Positions 11,643-21,828 of a DNA stretch of 31,006 nucleotides are shown piece after piece. Under the pieces are notes generated by a model. The model saw only the letters and a program-made list of their open reading frames with translations. It had not been told where the DNA came from and did not search any database. The position numbers and the translations under genes are program-made. The stretch covers positions 6,200 to 37,205 of the forward strand of contig NMRA01001232.1 in NCBI GenBank assembly GCA_002633005.1. The letters run 5' to 3'. How positions within the stretch are numbered: the stretch's first letter is position 1; each line of letters starts with the position of its first letter. This DNA comes from Phoronis australis (lineage: Eukaryota > Phoronida > Phoronidae).

Positions 11643-12269
11643 ATACATTTTCTATGCAAAATTAAACCCGGGCCAAACATGTTTACACTCCAGGACCAAA
11701 AAAGTATCTCAAAACAAGAACTTTTGCATGTACTTAAGCAAGAATTAAAACAGTTCAATATATTGAGATTGTTTTCAAACAGCTGACCTAAAAACTGCAA
11801 GACCAAAGGACACCACGTCAAGACCTATAATTTACCACGTGAGTACCAACAAGTCTTCACTTTAGGATCAGAATTAAACACGACCCAACTAAAAAATTTA
11901 TAAGTCAGGTTCAAAAAGTTACCATGTCGGGAACTTTTCACCCCAGGACACAACGTCATCATCTCCAAGCATTGGTCCTTCAAAGTGATAACGTCTGTAC
12001 TATAAAGACGGGCTAAGCCTTCAACGTCTCAACGACGACAGACCTATTATCTTGGAAATGCGGTTGAATTTCTTTGGTCTCGTCCAAGTTTTACAATAGA
12101 TAGCAATGCATAGGAACACACTGAATTGTTATCATTGCATAGTGGGTGGTCACATTTCCCCTGATTAAACGATATATCCCTATTGAAGAAGGTATTAATC
12201 TACAATGCAACTAGTTCCTCGTAACTACCGCACACGTTAACACAACATAAGTCACGCTAGAACTAAACC
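11643..12269. other. No supported gene
   Basis: This is AT-rich unassigned DNA between copy B and the candidate right terminal inverted repeat. No exon or repeat could be supported. Confidence 0.45.
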
Positions 12270-12360
12270 TTAATTTGCCGACCTGTCAACGGCCGGTGAT
12301 CGACTCCTAGCCGCCCGGTCGGTAAAAATTCGTGATGTTTGCTGTAGATATGGGGTCACT
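12270..12360. repeat. Candidate right end of the composite region (inverted repeat)
   Basis: TCGTGATGTTTGCTGT (12330-12345) is the inverted counterpart of 7524-7539. The outward flank also partly matches: GGTCACT at the outer end here against AGTGACT at 7491. The inner flank is again rich in CCGGTCGG/GACCTG words like the left block. The two ends enclose about 4.85 kb, including both duplicated segments. Confidence 0.35.
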
Positions 12361-12911
12361 ACTCGTGCGTTATCTGAGAAAAGTCATTCAGAAATTTAGT
12401 ATTTGCTATCGAGCACAAAAGTTAAAGTACCACATAACAAAGATAAGAATAAATTAATCAGTGCATTAACTACTTGACACCGAGTGAAGGCTTTTTCCAT
12501 GTACATAAACATACGTACATGAAAGTGACAAACATTTGTTCAAGCTCTGGTGTGCATATCTTTTAAGGACGGTCACCGTGTTGGGCTTCACTTCGTGAAG
12601 ATTGTTATCGTATTAAAGACGTGGAACCATTAGCTGTTATCGGTGAGTATTCAACAGCGATTTGAACCAATGATGCACGGTAATACTCACGTGCGTATTA
12701 AGCAGTGTGATATGACGTGGTGTCGTTTGTGTCAGACTAATTTCCTACCAGTGAACTTTTCGGAACGTGAAATTAGTGTGTCAGAATATACATGTAGTCT
12801 GACAGTATTTTTAGTTGTATTGTTTTGTTTTGTTATTCTGTTTGATTGGCATGACCCCTGAGTTACAGTAAGTACAATGATGATGTAATTTGTCTACTAT
12901 AGAATAGTATG

Positions 12912-13019
12912 GAACTTTCTAGTAGACTCTAGCATGACAGTGATTAATGCAGTCTGGAATATTCTAGAGACTAGTATGTGTTTGTAGAATGGTTGGGTAG
13001 ATTCAGGAAAGTTCTAGAA
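12912..13019 (+). promoter_or_regulatory. Cluster of heat-shock elements (HSF sites)
   Basis: Three clusters of alternating GAA/TTC pentamers precede the TATA box. The first is GAA-ct-TTC (12912-12919). The second is GAA-ta-TTC-ta-GAG (12957-12969). The third is a perfect four-unit element TTC-ag-GAA-ag-TTC-ta-GAA (13002-13019). A run of three or more exact units is the binding pattern of trimeric heat-shock factor. The last element ends 43 bases before the TATA box, a normal promoter distance. That this block responds to stress is inferred from the motif. Confidence 0.6.
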
Positions 13020-13061
13020 TGTGCTTCAATTGATGAAAAGTTCCATAACCATGCATTAGGC

Positions 13062-13069
13062 TATAAATA
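13062..13069 (+). promoter_or_regulatory. TATA box (TATAAATA)
   Basis: TATAAATA sits in GGCTATAAATACACAAGC, 43 bases downstream of the perfect heat-shock element. Initiation would be expected near 13090-13100, at or just before the first ATCAAGTCAGTTCAAGA repeat. Confidence 0.55.
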
Positions 13070-13366
13070 CACAAGCACGGGTTTGTGTTAGTCAGATCAA
13101 GTCAGTTCAAGAGAACATCAAGTCAGTTCAAGAAAGTTTATCAGAATTACAGTTGAGCTGCAGTGAAAAGAATCAGCAGTTACAGCGACGGTCAATAGAG
13201 AGCCAGCTATAGAGACAGCAAGTTATTGAATCGACGAGTGTAACAGTTGCTGAACGTGTCTCAGAAGTTCATCGCAAGTCAAGGGTTCGCAGCACTGGCT
13301 GGAGCATAAACAGACATTACGTCGGACGTTTTGTTTGAGTAGGCTTGTGAACGTACGGTCAGGATT

Positions 13367-13372
13367 AATAAA
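13367..13372 (+). terminator. Poly(A) signal AATAAA
   Basis: AATAAA occurs in GGATTAATAAAGGATTAAC, about 300 bases downstream of the TATA box and about 65 bases before the TGTAACA end of the candidate LTR. This matches the R/U5 arrangement of a retroelement LTR. The hexamer alone is common by chance. Confidence 0.4.
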
Positions 13373-13437
13373 GGATTAACTCGAACCAGTCTTCAGTCTA
13401 TTGTCGCACCGAAAGCTATTAGCACCGGTCTGTAACA

Positions 13438-13842
13438 ACCTGCACCCACCCACACACGGGAAAAACGTGACATAGTGTAGATTTGTAAAAAAAATCGCTA
13501 CGCTCTTGACGTTTTGTGTTTCCGCTGTCTCGTTTTAGAATAAATTGACACTAATAGTTCTGGCAGAAAACACTAATTAAACGTGGTACATTTATTCACA
13601 TGAAGATCGACAAATTTCAATCAGTTGTCTCTATATAAAGATAGATATCGCTACCAATGCCTCTCCTAAAATGTAACAAATTGTTACTTTTCATGTAGTT
13701 GTTACAATTTACGTCGAATGCATATGGGAGTACGGTATCATTAGTACATTTTGCGAAAAAATCAACCGCTAGGCCACGATTGTTTGACTTATTTGAGCCA
13801 GTGTGTAATTACATAGAAGTGTTCGCTAATGCGATAATTGCC
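13438..13842. other. No supported gene; one dispersed-repeat anchor
   Basis: This stretch contains GTTACAATTTACGTCGAATG (13701-13720), which recurs with one change at 16626-16645. Nothing else could be supported. Confidence 0.4.
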
Positions 13843-14100
13843 CGGGTTCCCCTTCCACGAAACTGATTTAAGCTCATTTTTGATTTAAATCTAAGATTTG
13901 TCTCAACTTTCAAACTTTGAAACTACCATTTCCGACAAGATAGCAAAAATTAAGACAAAACCTATGTGAAAAATTTAAATCAAACTTATGATATCTTTCT
14001 TGACACGGACTACAGACCAATATAAATTTTATCTTGAAATTGGCTGAAATTTAAGATTTGTCTTAGCTAAGTCAGCCAGTTTTATTGGAATGGGACCCTG
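13843..14100. mobile_element. Small foldback (MITE-like) element
   Basis: The left end CGGGTTCCCCTTCCACGAAA and the reverse complement of the right end (AGGGTCCCATTCCAATAAAA) are similar over about 30 bases. Internal phrases AAATCTAAGATTTGTCTCAA (about 13887) and TTTAAGATTTGTCTTAGC (about 14050) recur in direct or inverted form. The length of about 258 bp and lack of coding capacity fit a miniature inverted-repeat element. The target-site duplication is not clear. Confidence 0.5.
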
Positions 14101-14577
14101 CTCCACACAAAATGGGGAAATCAAAGTTTCTTACATCCGCGGCTGCTGGCGATAGTTGAACAAATCTAATGACAAAATACATCTTATCGTTTCGCGGGCT
14201 TCTTATTTCTCCAGTACACGGTTATATCACAAACAATACCATGCTTTTCGATTCTTCAGAAATAACCATTTTATGATGTTGGAGCACGTATAAACAATAT
14301 TTTAAACCTCAAAACCGTCGTTTCAAAAACTCTCCCTACCGTACATCCACAGCTGTCAGGACGTTTCTCACAATATCGTAAATGTTGATTATTGGAACCT
14401 ATTTAAAGGACAATACCACCCGATTTAATTAGTCGTTTTTGCCGTCTAATGGGTCTATATCCACATCATCTCTTTTACGATCGATCTTACCTCGTCGAGA
14501 GGTGTCGCGTTTAGCTGTGACGAAGGCGAGAAATGACGCAGCGACGTCAGTGGTTCTTCAGCAGAGTGAGTACCGCT
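14101..14577. other. No supported gene; upstream flank of the THAP-like frame
   Basis: No exon is supported. The open frame of the next entry extends upstream in frame to 14533, but the ATG at 14578 gives the better fit to THAP-type N termini. Confidence 0.35.
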
Positions 14578-14868
14578 ATGGTGTGGTGTATCGTTCCCGC
14601 TTGTGCGAACTTAAGGTGCGAGGAATGCTGTTGTATCGTTTTTTTTCGATTTTCTCGAGAGCTCGTAATGGTTCGGAAGTACAATATGTACCTCACGGCA
14701 GTGAAGAATGAAAAGTACGCCGTTAATACCAAGTATGAGGTCGTGAAATATCTCTGTGACTGTGGCCGGCATTTTGTCGACAGTAATTTCACTGACGAAT
14801 GCCAGCTTACCAAACAGCTCATACCAGCGAAAAAAAGGACTGAGGATGAAGTTAGAAGCTGTGCCTAG
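14578..14868 (+). CDS. Possible THAP-like C2CH zinc-finger protein (96 aa or first exon)
   Basis: From the ATG at 14578 the frame begins MVWCIVPACANLRCEE, reads FFRFSRE at residues 22-28, and later has CDCGRHFVDSNF at residues 60-71. THAP DNA-binding domains typically start a few residues after Met with C-x2-4-C, carry an FHRFP-like motif near residue 25-30, and close with C-x2-H followed by F and DF. Here the spacing would be C4-x4-C9, then 52 residues, then C62-x2-H65, slightly longer than usual. The proline of FHRFP is replaced by Ser, the usual tryptophan is not evident, and the AVPTIF box is only loosely echoed by KQLIPA. The frame stops at 14868 with no linked transposase or other domain. 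It may be a decayed THAP copy, one exon of a larger gene, or a chance resemblance. Confidence 0.35.
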   Translation: MVWCIVPACANLRCEECCCIVFFRFSRELVMVRKYNMYLTAVKNEKYAVNTKYEVVKYLCDCGRHFVDSNFTDECQLTKQLIPAKKRTEDEVRSCA

Positions 14869-16477
14869 TGTGTTTGCCTTCAGCGGGCAGGAGACAAAGA
14901 AACGCGGATAAGTTCTTGATCAGGTTTTCATTATGGAGAATTGTATTTTAATTGTAATTGTTTATGTTTTCATGGCCAACTACAGTTGAAACTCAAGGAA
15001 TTAGCACATAACGTTTATATGAACTGTTTGAGGACTTACTAGTTCGTCAGGCTTTCCTTGGTCCTCTGGGAGTAGGACGTTATCGCCATTATTTTTGCAG
15101 CCCTAAAATGTAAGCACACCTGTTTTTAGATGCAGAGCAAAATCGGGATGGTTCGTGAGGGAAACTGTGCTTTTGTAAGAAGGCGTGTCACTTGCTGAAT
15201 TTTGTGACACCGTAAGCAAGCGTCAGTCGTTTCCATTACCGTGGAGTTAGCACACTGACAAGTCGTTCAAACGGCTTTTGGAACTTTTCATATATCCCGT
15301 TGTGTGTACACGTTCACGGCGCCTCTCTACTAATTCTTGAAGCAGTGCACTTCGGTTCGAACTGATAGCCTGTGAAACCTAACGATCGACCTGTGACGTC
15401 TGCGTCATATGAGCACTCGATTCAGTCGAGATTCCGAGTAGTCATGTTGATGTTTATTAGTCTGCATTCTGTTTTAAAATGAAATTTTCTCACCCTAACC
15501 AATGCTTTTATAAATTCAAACAAAGCCTGTCTTATTACATACAATTTGTAATGAATTTGGAGTGTTCGTGAGTGCAAATGTTTCTAAAAGCCAGCAGTAA
15601 AAAACCATTGTGTTACCGGCTTAAGATGCAAGAAAGCTATTTGACAGGACACCGAGGCCATGTGAGCGCATGGTAATTCAATGTCTGCTGGCAAAAAGCT
15701 AGTGTGAAACGATAACTTGATTTTATATCCCTTGGTCAGATATTAGGGGAATCTTTATTTGGACTCATTTTAACTGTACAGCTTTTGCCCTGACGGTTCT
15801 GTGGAAGGGGAGCCGGACTTCGTGGCCCGACGAGTACAGTTTTAAGTAGATTCGCCGTTAATTCGCCAAAATAATCACGTGCACAGTAATTCCTTGGCTC
15901 ACTATTCAAGCCTTTTTGGGACTGGAAGTTTAGTTTGTAACTTTGGCTAGTTTATGTTCGTGATGTCTTAGTCCGGGCGCGACCGGCCTAATCGGGTTCC
16001 GAGCGACTGACTGGGATAACAAGCGTATTGAGTGTTTAGAACTTAAAAAAAATCTAAATCGCAACTCTAAAATTACAACACACCGCTGCTTGTATGTTCC
16101 CCTGTCTTTTTTCCACGAAAGAATAATTCGAATGTATATCTCCGAACAGAACCCAAGCTCCCGCAACCGAACTTGGTAAATTGGCTTACCGAACTCTGTT
16201 GGCTACGGTACATTCAAATACCTATAAATCCACAACAGCGAAATAAAACAACACGTTTGTTCAATAACTCGATGTATTTTTAGGGCTTTACATAAAATTT
16301 TGATAATCTATTGGTCTAAAACGACTAATTCAAGCAATAAGCCGACATCAGTAAGCATGTTGTGAACTGCTGAATAGAACGCGTTCCAACCTGTGACGTC
16401 AATGGTTACTTTCAAAACCTCCGTCTGCCATCAGGTAAAATAATTGTACTTGCTGATAACGAGTAGAACTATTACTG
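14869..16477. other. No supported gene
   Basis: No exon or bounded repeat was found. A palindromic CRE-type TGACGTCA lies at 16394-16401 and TGACGTCTGCGTCA near 15394, but no promoter context supports either. Confidence 0.45.
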
Positions 16478-16512
16478 CTACTACTACTACTAACGACGAC
16501 GACGACGACGAC
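16478..16512 (+). repeat. Trinucleotide microsatellite (CTA)n-(ACG)n
   Basis: About five CTA units run directly into about six ACG units, a compound simple repeat. Confidence 0.85.
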
Positions 16513-17069
16513 ATACCTAGAATGCTGTGATGCGCTGTGAAATGTGACAACTGTTATATTTTATATCACGCTTACATTTTACGTGGCTAAGCCTTTCTTA
16601 AATTCTTAAAAGACGTTACTTTAATGTTACAGTTTACGTCGAATGTGCATTCGAGAAATGAAACATTGTTACACTTTACGAAACCAACGTCAAAAATGAC
16701 CAAAATCACGAAAAGGTGGTATCTGACACGGAAGAGGTATTTTTTGGATGAGGAGTGCCCCCGAAAATTTGTACACTTAGTCACTTTTAAAAGCCGTACT
16801 AAGAATGGGCTGGGACAGAAAAGTGACCTATTTAATGAATAATTTTGTGTAAAAATTCACAATTTCGCAATTCTGTTCCAGAAGTTCAGAAAATGTACCC
16901 TTTATGAAAGTATTTTTTTCAAAAATGGCATCAGTTTGGAGACTATATTTTGTTGTGAAAACACACAACTGTGGGTGGCACTTTGCTCATAACTCTTGTA
17001 CAGGAATACCGTCCAAGTTGACACGGGTGCATTTGGGTAAACATTATCAGTATCGTCAACATTGTCACC
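16513..17069. other. No supported gene
   Basis: This holds the second copy of the GTTACAGTTTACGTCGAATG phrase (16626-16645). Open frames of 65-72 codons on both strands overlap it and are not protein-like. Confidence 0.4.
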
Positions 17070-17134
17070 ATGACGATGATGATGATGATGATAATGATGA
17101 TTAGGATAACGATGACGATGAAGTTCATCATCAT
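17070..17134 (+). repeat. (GAT)n microsatellite with interruptions
   Basis: GACGATGATGATGATGATGA is followed by imperfect GAT/GAC/AAC units to about 17134. It creates an artefactual poly-Asp frame on + and poly-Ile/Val frame on -. Confidence 0.85.
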
Positions 17135-17422
17135 TCTTATTACTGTTTATTTCGCTCTGTATATTTTTATTCCACGTATTGCCTGACGATGCGACATGAA
17201 GTCACGAAATATACATGTAGCTACTATTTTTGTTTATTTGTTATATCTTTTGGTTTATTACTTCATTCTTGCACACAAGAACAAAGGAGACGAATATATG
17301 GTAGCATTTATCATTAAAGCTTCGAGTATTTTCAAACGAATGGAGTCACGTTCGAAATACCTGACGATGGTATTGTCAACAATATCTGAACGAGAAATTT
17401 TCTGTTTGTGGAGTGTTTGGAA

Positions 17423-17601
17423 GTGACACTACGAAAGTTTGTTGTACAAACTAATTAAAGCCAAGAACAGCTTACTTTTCAATGAAACATGTACATGTAT
17501 ATGTATATTTGTGTATTTGGGTTGCAGACCTTCTTTTATACATGTTTCATTGAATAGTAAGCTATTCTTGCCTTTAGTTAGTTTGTTCAATAAAGTGTCA
17601 C
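17423..17601. repeat. Long imperfect hairpin (~180 nt), candidate foldback or hairpin RNA
   Basis: The left arm 17441-17493 and the right arm 17539-17591 are reverse complements at 47 of 53 positions. The inner 34 bases (17460-17493 with 17539-17572) pair at 31 of 34. After a short gap the stem resumes with GTGACACT (17423-17430) pairing AGTGTCAC (17594-17601). The loop is 45 nt (17494-17538). In RNA either strand would form a long near-continuous duplex. It could be a miniature foldback transposon, a hairpin siRNA source or a microRNA-type precursor. The sequence alone cannot decide, and I see no Pol II or Pol III promoter that I would assign to it. Confidence 0.7.
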
Positions 17602-20112
17602 AGTGTCTACATAGATGTCTTTCTTCAGAAGGCAGTTGATAGTAGATCGCCGAGTGTAAGTGGCATCACGAACACAAATATATGAGTAAATATGTAATGA
17701 AACACTGTACAAAACATTTCATAATAAAACAGGACCTAGGCTATGCTTGGTGTTAATATTCTTGATCAACAAATTAAACCAAGTGTGACTAACTGCACGT
17801 GACAGCAAAACGCGATGAGTCACCACTGTCGATTGTATCCTCAACCCGTCAACAACATAAGCAGATTATCTGGTTCGTGTACAACTATTTTTATCAACAA
17901 TTGACAAGAAGAAACGCAACCCTGCAGTTACCATAATACCTAACCCGTAACACTACGATCCCCGCAGTTTGGTCACATTTACTTTCAATGTTTCGAACCT
18001 AGGTTTCCAAAAAAAAGTTATACCCTTCTGTGAGACAACTCTTTGGTGCATTGACTTGTTCTTTAATGTATTTTTCTACGTCTCGGGCTAATTATCGACA
18101 CGTTTTTAAGACTTAAGTGTCCAGATTGGACTCGAAAGACTGGCCATGTGACTCGCTCATTGTCAACTTCCGCTTTGTTTACCGCAGTGAGTCTCGCTTT
18201 GTTTAATGTCCGCCACGTGAGTTAAGTCGCTGGGATAAAATGCAACAACTTACCACATTTCAGGAAAGGCGTGGCAACGCAAAATGTAGCAAGAACATAA
18301 AATGTAGCAGTTGTAACATGTTACAAAATTTTACGGCGCATGAGGGCACTAGATTGGCCGTGAGCGCACTTCACGTTCTATCGGACTGTCGTAATTATTT
18401 CGTTGCTAATCGTGTATTTTAACAATTTTCTAGCATTTTCATCACGTTTCATTTTGTTTCCAGGATTGGAGATGGATTGCTGCACGAACTTAACTTGTTT
18501 AAAAGGACCTGCCCAAAACTGGTAATTGATTCTTTATCTCGGCTTGGACGGTACACTTGTCCGTACTTGCAGTGCGCGAAATTCCCCCAGAGCTAATTTT
18601 TGTTGATTTAATGTATTTTAAACAAATTTTAAACATTACTATCCAGCAAAGTTTCCTCAGACAGATTTGTATTAGACTCAGTCCAAACTCCCGGTCACTA
18701 GGCATAACACTTTCATTTTCAATAATGACTTTACGTGTTATGTGTCCGGCCTCACCACCAGTTTCATTTCTTCATCAGAGCTATGAAATGGCAATGTGTA
18801 AGGAAAAACACGCACAATTACGTGTGCGATTTTCTGTGCAGATGCATTGGTTTGGACGTCTGTCGTAAACAAAAACTTCTTGAACAGCTCAGAAAAGGTT
18901 GATGAATTACGCTATGAAGGAACTAATATAATGTTGCCTTTACCACACGTGTATAATTTATTGACTTAATTGACCCTCTGTCTGTCGCTGCACCAAGCCC
19001 AAATCTCTTGGAGAAAGCATAACGGAGAATTTCCGAAAGAACGTCTACCATGAGGCCATTTACGAAGCACTTTGAACTACTTTTTGGTGGGAAGAAGTAC
19101 ACCGTACGAACTTCGTACTTCTCGACCTTTAATAGGAGATTTGAAATATTTTTGTGACAGCAGAATCGTCTATAAACTTATGTTTCGGCTGAGACCGACT
19201 ACTTGTACGTAAAGAATGACGACAGAACCCAGTATGTCCAGTTGATACAGCTGTGCATTCAGGTTTTCATGGATGTAAACAAGCCAAATTCTTTCATACG
19301 AAATCTTGCTCAGTCCACTCCAGCTGTTACAGTGTAAACAGTATACAGTAGCCCAACTAAGACAAGTGCAAGTTCTATATCTGTCACCTGCTTTTCGCCA
19401 AAGTAGACGGTGTCTATTGACACAAAATCAGGTAAACAACACTTGTTTCCACTGCTCAAATGTAACAGTAGTAGGTTACAACGTTGCACGTTTTTCAATA
19501 ATAGTTTTCAAGCACTTCTGTGAGCACCCAAATTTCCGGAATGCAACTGATATCGTTTAGCTTGTTCAGAGTTACATGTCCTCTAAGTATTTTCTGTTTG
19601 TTTTTCCACAAATTTCCCAACTCAGAAAGCAGTTGTGTGAGTGATAGGATCGTCTAGTCTCATTGCCGTGGGTCTGGAGTGTCTAATATGCTTTTTATCA
19701 TTGAAGTCGCCGATGTTACTTAGTTTATTGAAAAATTCTTTGATTGTGTTTCAGTGTAAACGTGATATTTGCAACCCCTTTCAGTGAGTCATTAGTCAAA
19801 CTGAAGCAGTGTTTTTGAAGCTCTGAGCACGCATGGCTTAAACAATTCGTAAAACCTTTTTCTCTCACCATTAGACTACGATATTTAGTATATTTAAGGC
19901 ATATAGTATATTGGCACGAGTTGCCCACTGATGACAGGCATTTTTCGATTAGGTCCATTTTCTCAATTTATTGAAATCTCGGAATAAAACCTCGAAATCT
20001 GTAGCATTAAAAAGATATCAGTCGGTTCGATACCTGCATAGCATTTGACCCAGGTCGGATCCATTAGACAAAACACCTGATTTGAAGAAATGAGAACCTT
20101 CTTAAGTCATAT
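17602..20112. other. No supported gene
   Basis: Open frames reach about 100 codons (for example 18557-18868) but overlap frames on the other strand and show no recognisable motif. A small hairpin AGAAGTAC/GTACTTCT lies near 19092-19120. A block near 18140-18220 repeats GACTCGCT/GAGTCTCGCTTTGTTT phrases and contains CACGTGAG. Confidence 0.45.
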
Positions 20113-20367
20113 GCAGATTTAGAGCCTCCCCCTTGGCTGCCGCAATCAAAATGTAACAGATAGAGCGTGAAGCGTGAGGAAATGTAGAGTTTAGCACCAA
20201 GAGTGGGTAGCGGATAAGGGGGGCGCCAAGATTACCACAGGAATCGGACTCCCGTTTATTTTTGGGTCCGCAAACTTCCGGCCCCCTGTGCACAAAAAAA
20301 TCGCACTTTGCCCAATTTTCCCTGGCAACATGTTGCCCCCCTTCATGGTATCCTAGATCCGCCCCTG
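20113..20367. mobile_element. Non-autonomous hAT-like element, copy 2
   Basis: The right end reads TCCTAGATCCGCCCCTG, that is CAGGGGCGGATCTAGGA on the other strand, a typical hAT-type terminus. The left end CAGATTTAGAGCC matches it if five bases are missing, the same defect seen in the copy at 5561-5872. The two copies share CCCCCTTGGCTGCCGC, GGAAATGTAGAGTTTA and the right terminus. There is no coding capacity, and the overlapping 63-codon minus-strand frame is incidental. Confidence 0.5.
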
Positions 20368-20429
20368 TACGTACACATAATATTCCGGGTCTTCCAGCGA
20401 GGGTTTGCGGAAGTCCGTAGCCAAATACG

Positions 20430-21030
20430 CCACATACATCTGCTACATATGCTTAGTGCTTAAACTACCTTTCTGTCCACAGATAGCGTCCACAACCACC
20501 GCTGCTTCAGCACGTGTAGTCTTAACCTTCGACCTAGAAGGATCAGTGATTTCCCTATAGCAAGTTTGGTCATCTCAATTTCAATTCTGGCTAAGTGCGG
20601 TAGGTGTTCAATGATTTCCAAGAACACGTGTCCACAGCAGAAGTTTGCGTCCACACAATGTGTATAGAATCCTTAAAATGAGAGTAAAAGACGTCAAACA
20701 TCCAGAACAAACCCAGTATTCGAGAGGGCTATATTATTTTGTCTTGGTTCAAGTTGCTGTCCCAGTCACCGTCCACAACCATCACGGCTTCCACTAGTTT
20801 TATAATCTCACTTAAACTTGTAAATACATGTAGAAGGACCATTGGTTCCTACGAGCAACTCTAGTCATGTCACGTTCTCTCGTGTTCCGAAACGGTAGGT
20901 TCCAGTGACTACTTGGGACAAAGGTTAAAAGCAGAATCTGCTTCAGCATATGGTGTATAGATCCAATAAAATGAAGGTAAACGACGACAGACGTCCAGAC
21001 CAACATCTTCAGCCGAGAAGGCCGCATTGA
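20430..21030 (-). repeat. Diverged two-copy tandem repeat, unit about 300 bp
   Basis: Two adjacent blocks (about 20470-20740 and 20765-21015) share CGTCCACAACCAYC near their starts, GTGTATAGAWYC in the middle (about 20659 and 20954), AATGAGAGTAAAAGACG against AATGAAGGTAAACGACG, and CATCCAGAACAAACC against CGTCCAGACCAACAT. On the minus strand both translate for a short way to similar peptides (VLDV.RLL.SF against GLDVCRRLPSF), but each frame is broken by stops. They could be relics of a duplicated exon or a non-coding repeat. Confidence 0.45.
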
Positions 21031-21828
21031 TCACAGACCCCATGTTGTGGTTAATTACATTGCATTGAGCCTGCTATTGTCATTCTCAAGACAACCAGAC
21101 CCATCACAAACACATTGGAGCGACAACAGTATTAATTTTCAAATTAAAACCATAATTGTTTGATTAATTCGTGAAAAGAACACGTGATCAAGTCTCTGAA
21201 TTTCGAAAAATCGGACAAGAAATGCGACTTTTACAACCAAAACTTTAGTGTAATGACACCAGATCATGCTCCTTATGAATAGCGAAGTTGCAACCGAGTA
21301 AATTTAACGATTGCGCATTTCCAGAAATTGGAGTGCGCAAAGGCTATTGGGATTGATTAACGTATGTTGAATGGCCATTTTTTTGCACGACGTGTGATTT
21401 GTATGCATTAAACTACGCTGCTGTATGTAATTTTGCCACTATCGCCCTGATAAGCGCCCATGCCCCTGTAAGTGCCCCCACGCGTTTTCAGACTTCGCTA
21501 AAGTAAGTGCCCAGCCCATGAAATACGTGCGAAAAATGCCTTACCTACAGTTCTAAAATTTCACTGTAACGTCTCCAATTTATCAATTGAACGATCTGAC
21601 TGTCCTGAATTTGTAGACCACGAGCCTCATCGTTATGTCAGTATACACTTCAAACTTACGACGCAATTCAAAAAGAATGCAAAAGTTTTGCTGTTCTTGC
21701 GAGGAATCTGCCCCGCCATGGTCTAGACTTTGAGAACAGACGCAGCTTACTTGTCAGCGGGATTGCATTTTATCTTTCCGGTACAGATCTTCTCCGGCCT
21801 CAACAATAATCCAAACTTCTATGTACAC
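21031..21828. other. No supported gene; one repeat-like C-rich patch
   Basis: AAGCGCCCATGCCCCTGTAA and neighbouring phrases (about 21450-21520) have the GCGCCC/GTGCCC repetition of a dispersed repeat, but no boundaries can be set. No exon was found. Confidence 0.4.

Larger units (their letters stand above)
12859..13437 (+). mobile_element. Candidate solo LTR (or stand-alone Pol II unit)
   Basis: The layout is that of an LTR. An upstream regulatory block (heat-shock-like elements, 12912-13019) is followed by a TATA box (13062-13069), a transcribed-like stretch with a 17-base direct repeat (ATCAAGTCAGTTCAAGA at 13096 and 13118), an AATAAA signal (13367-13372) and an end at TGTAACA (13431-13437). 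The proposed start TGAGTTACAG is a near inverted match to the end CTGTAACA. No primer-binding site, gag/pol frame or second LTR is in the window, so it would be a solo LTR. No convincing target-site duplication is seen, so the exact ends are uncertain. An alternative is the promoter and leader of a small unannotated transcript. Confidence 0.4.

Noticed and set aside
16394-16401. CRE (TGACGTCA) as a promoter element
   Set aside because: It is a single 8-mer with no TATA, start site or gene nearby.
16904-17134. Frames with poly-Asp or poly-Ile tails
   Set aside because: They arise from the (GAT)n microsatellite.
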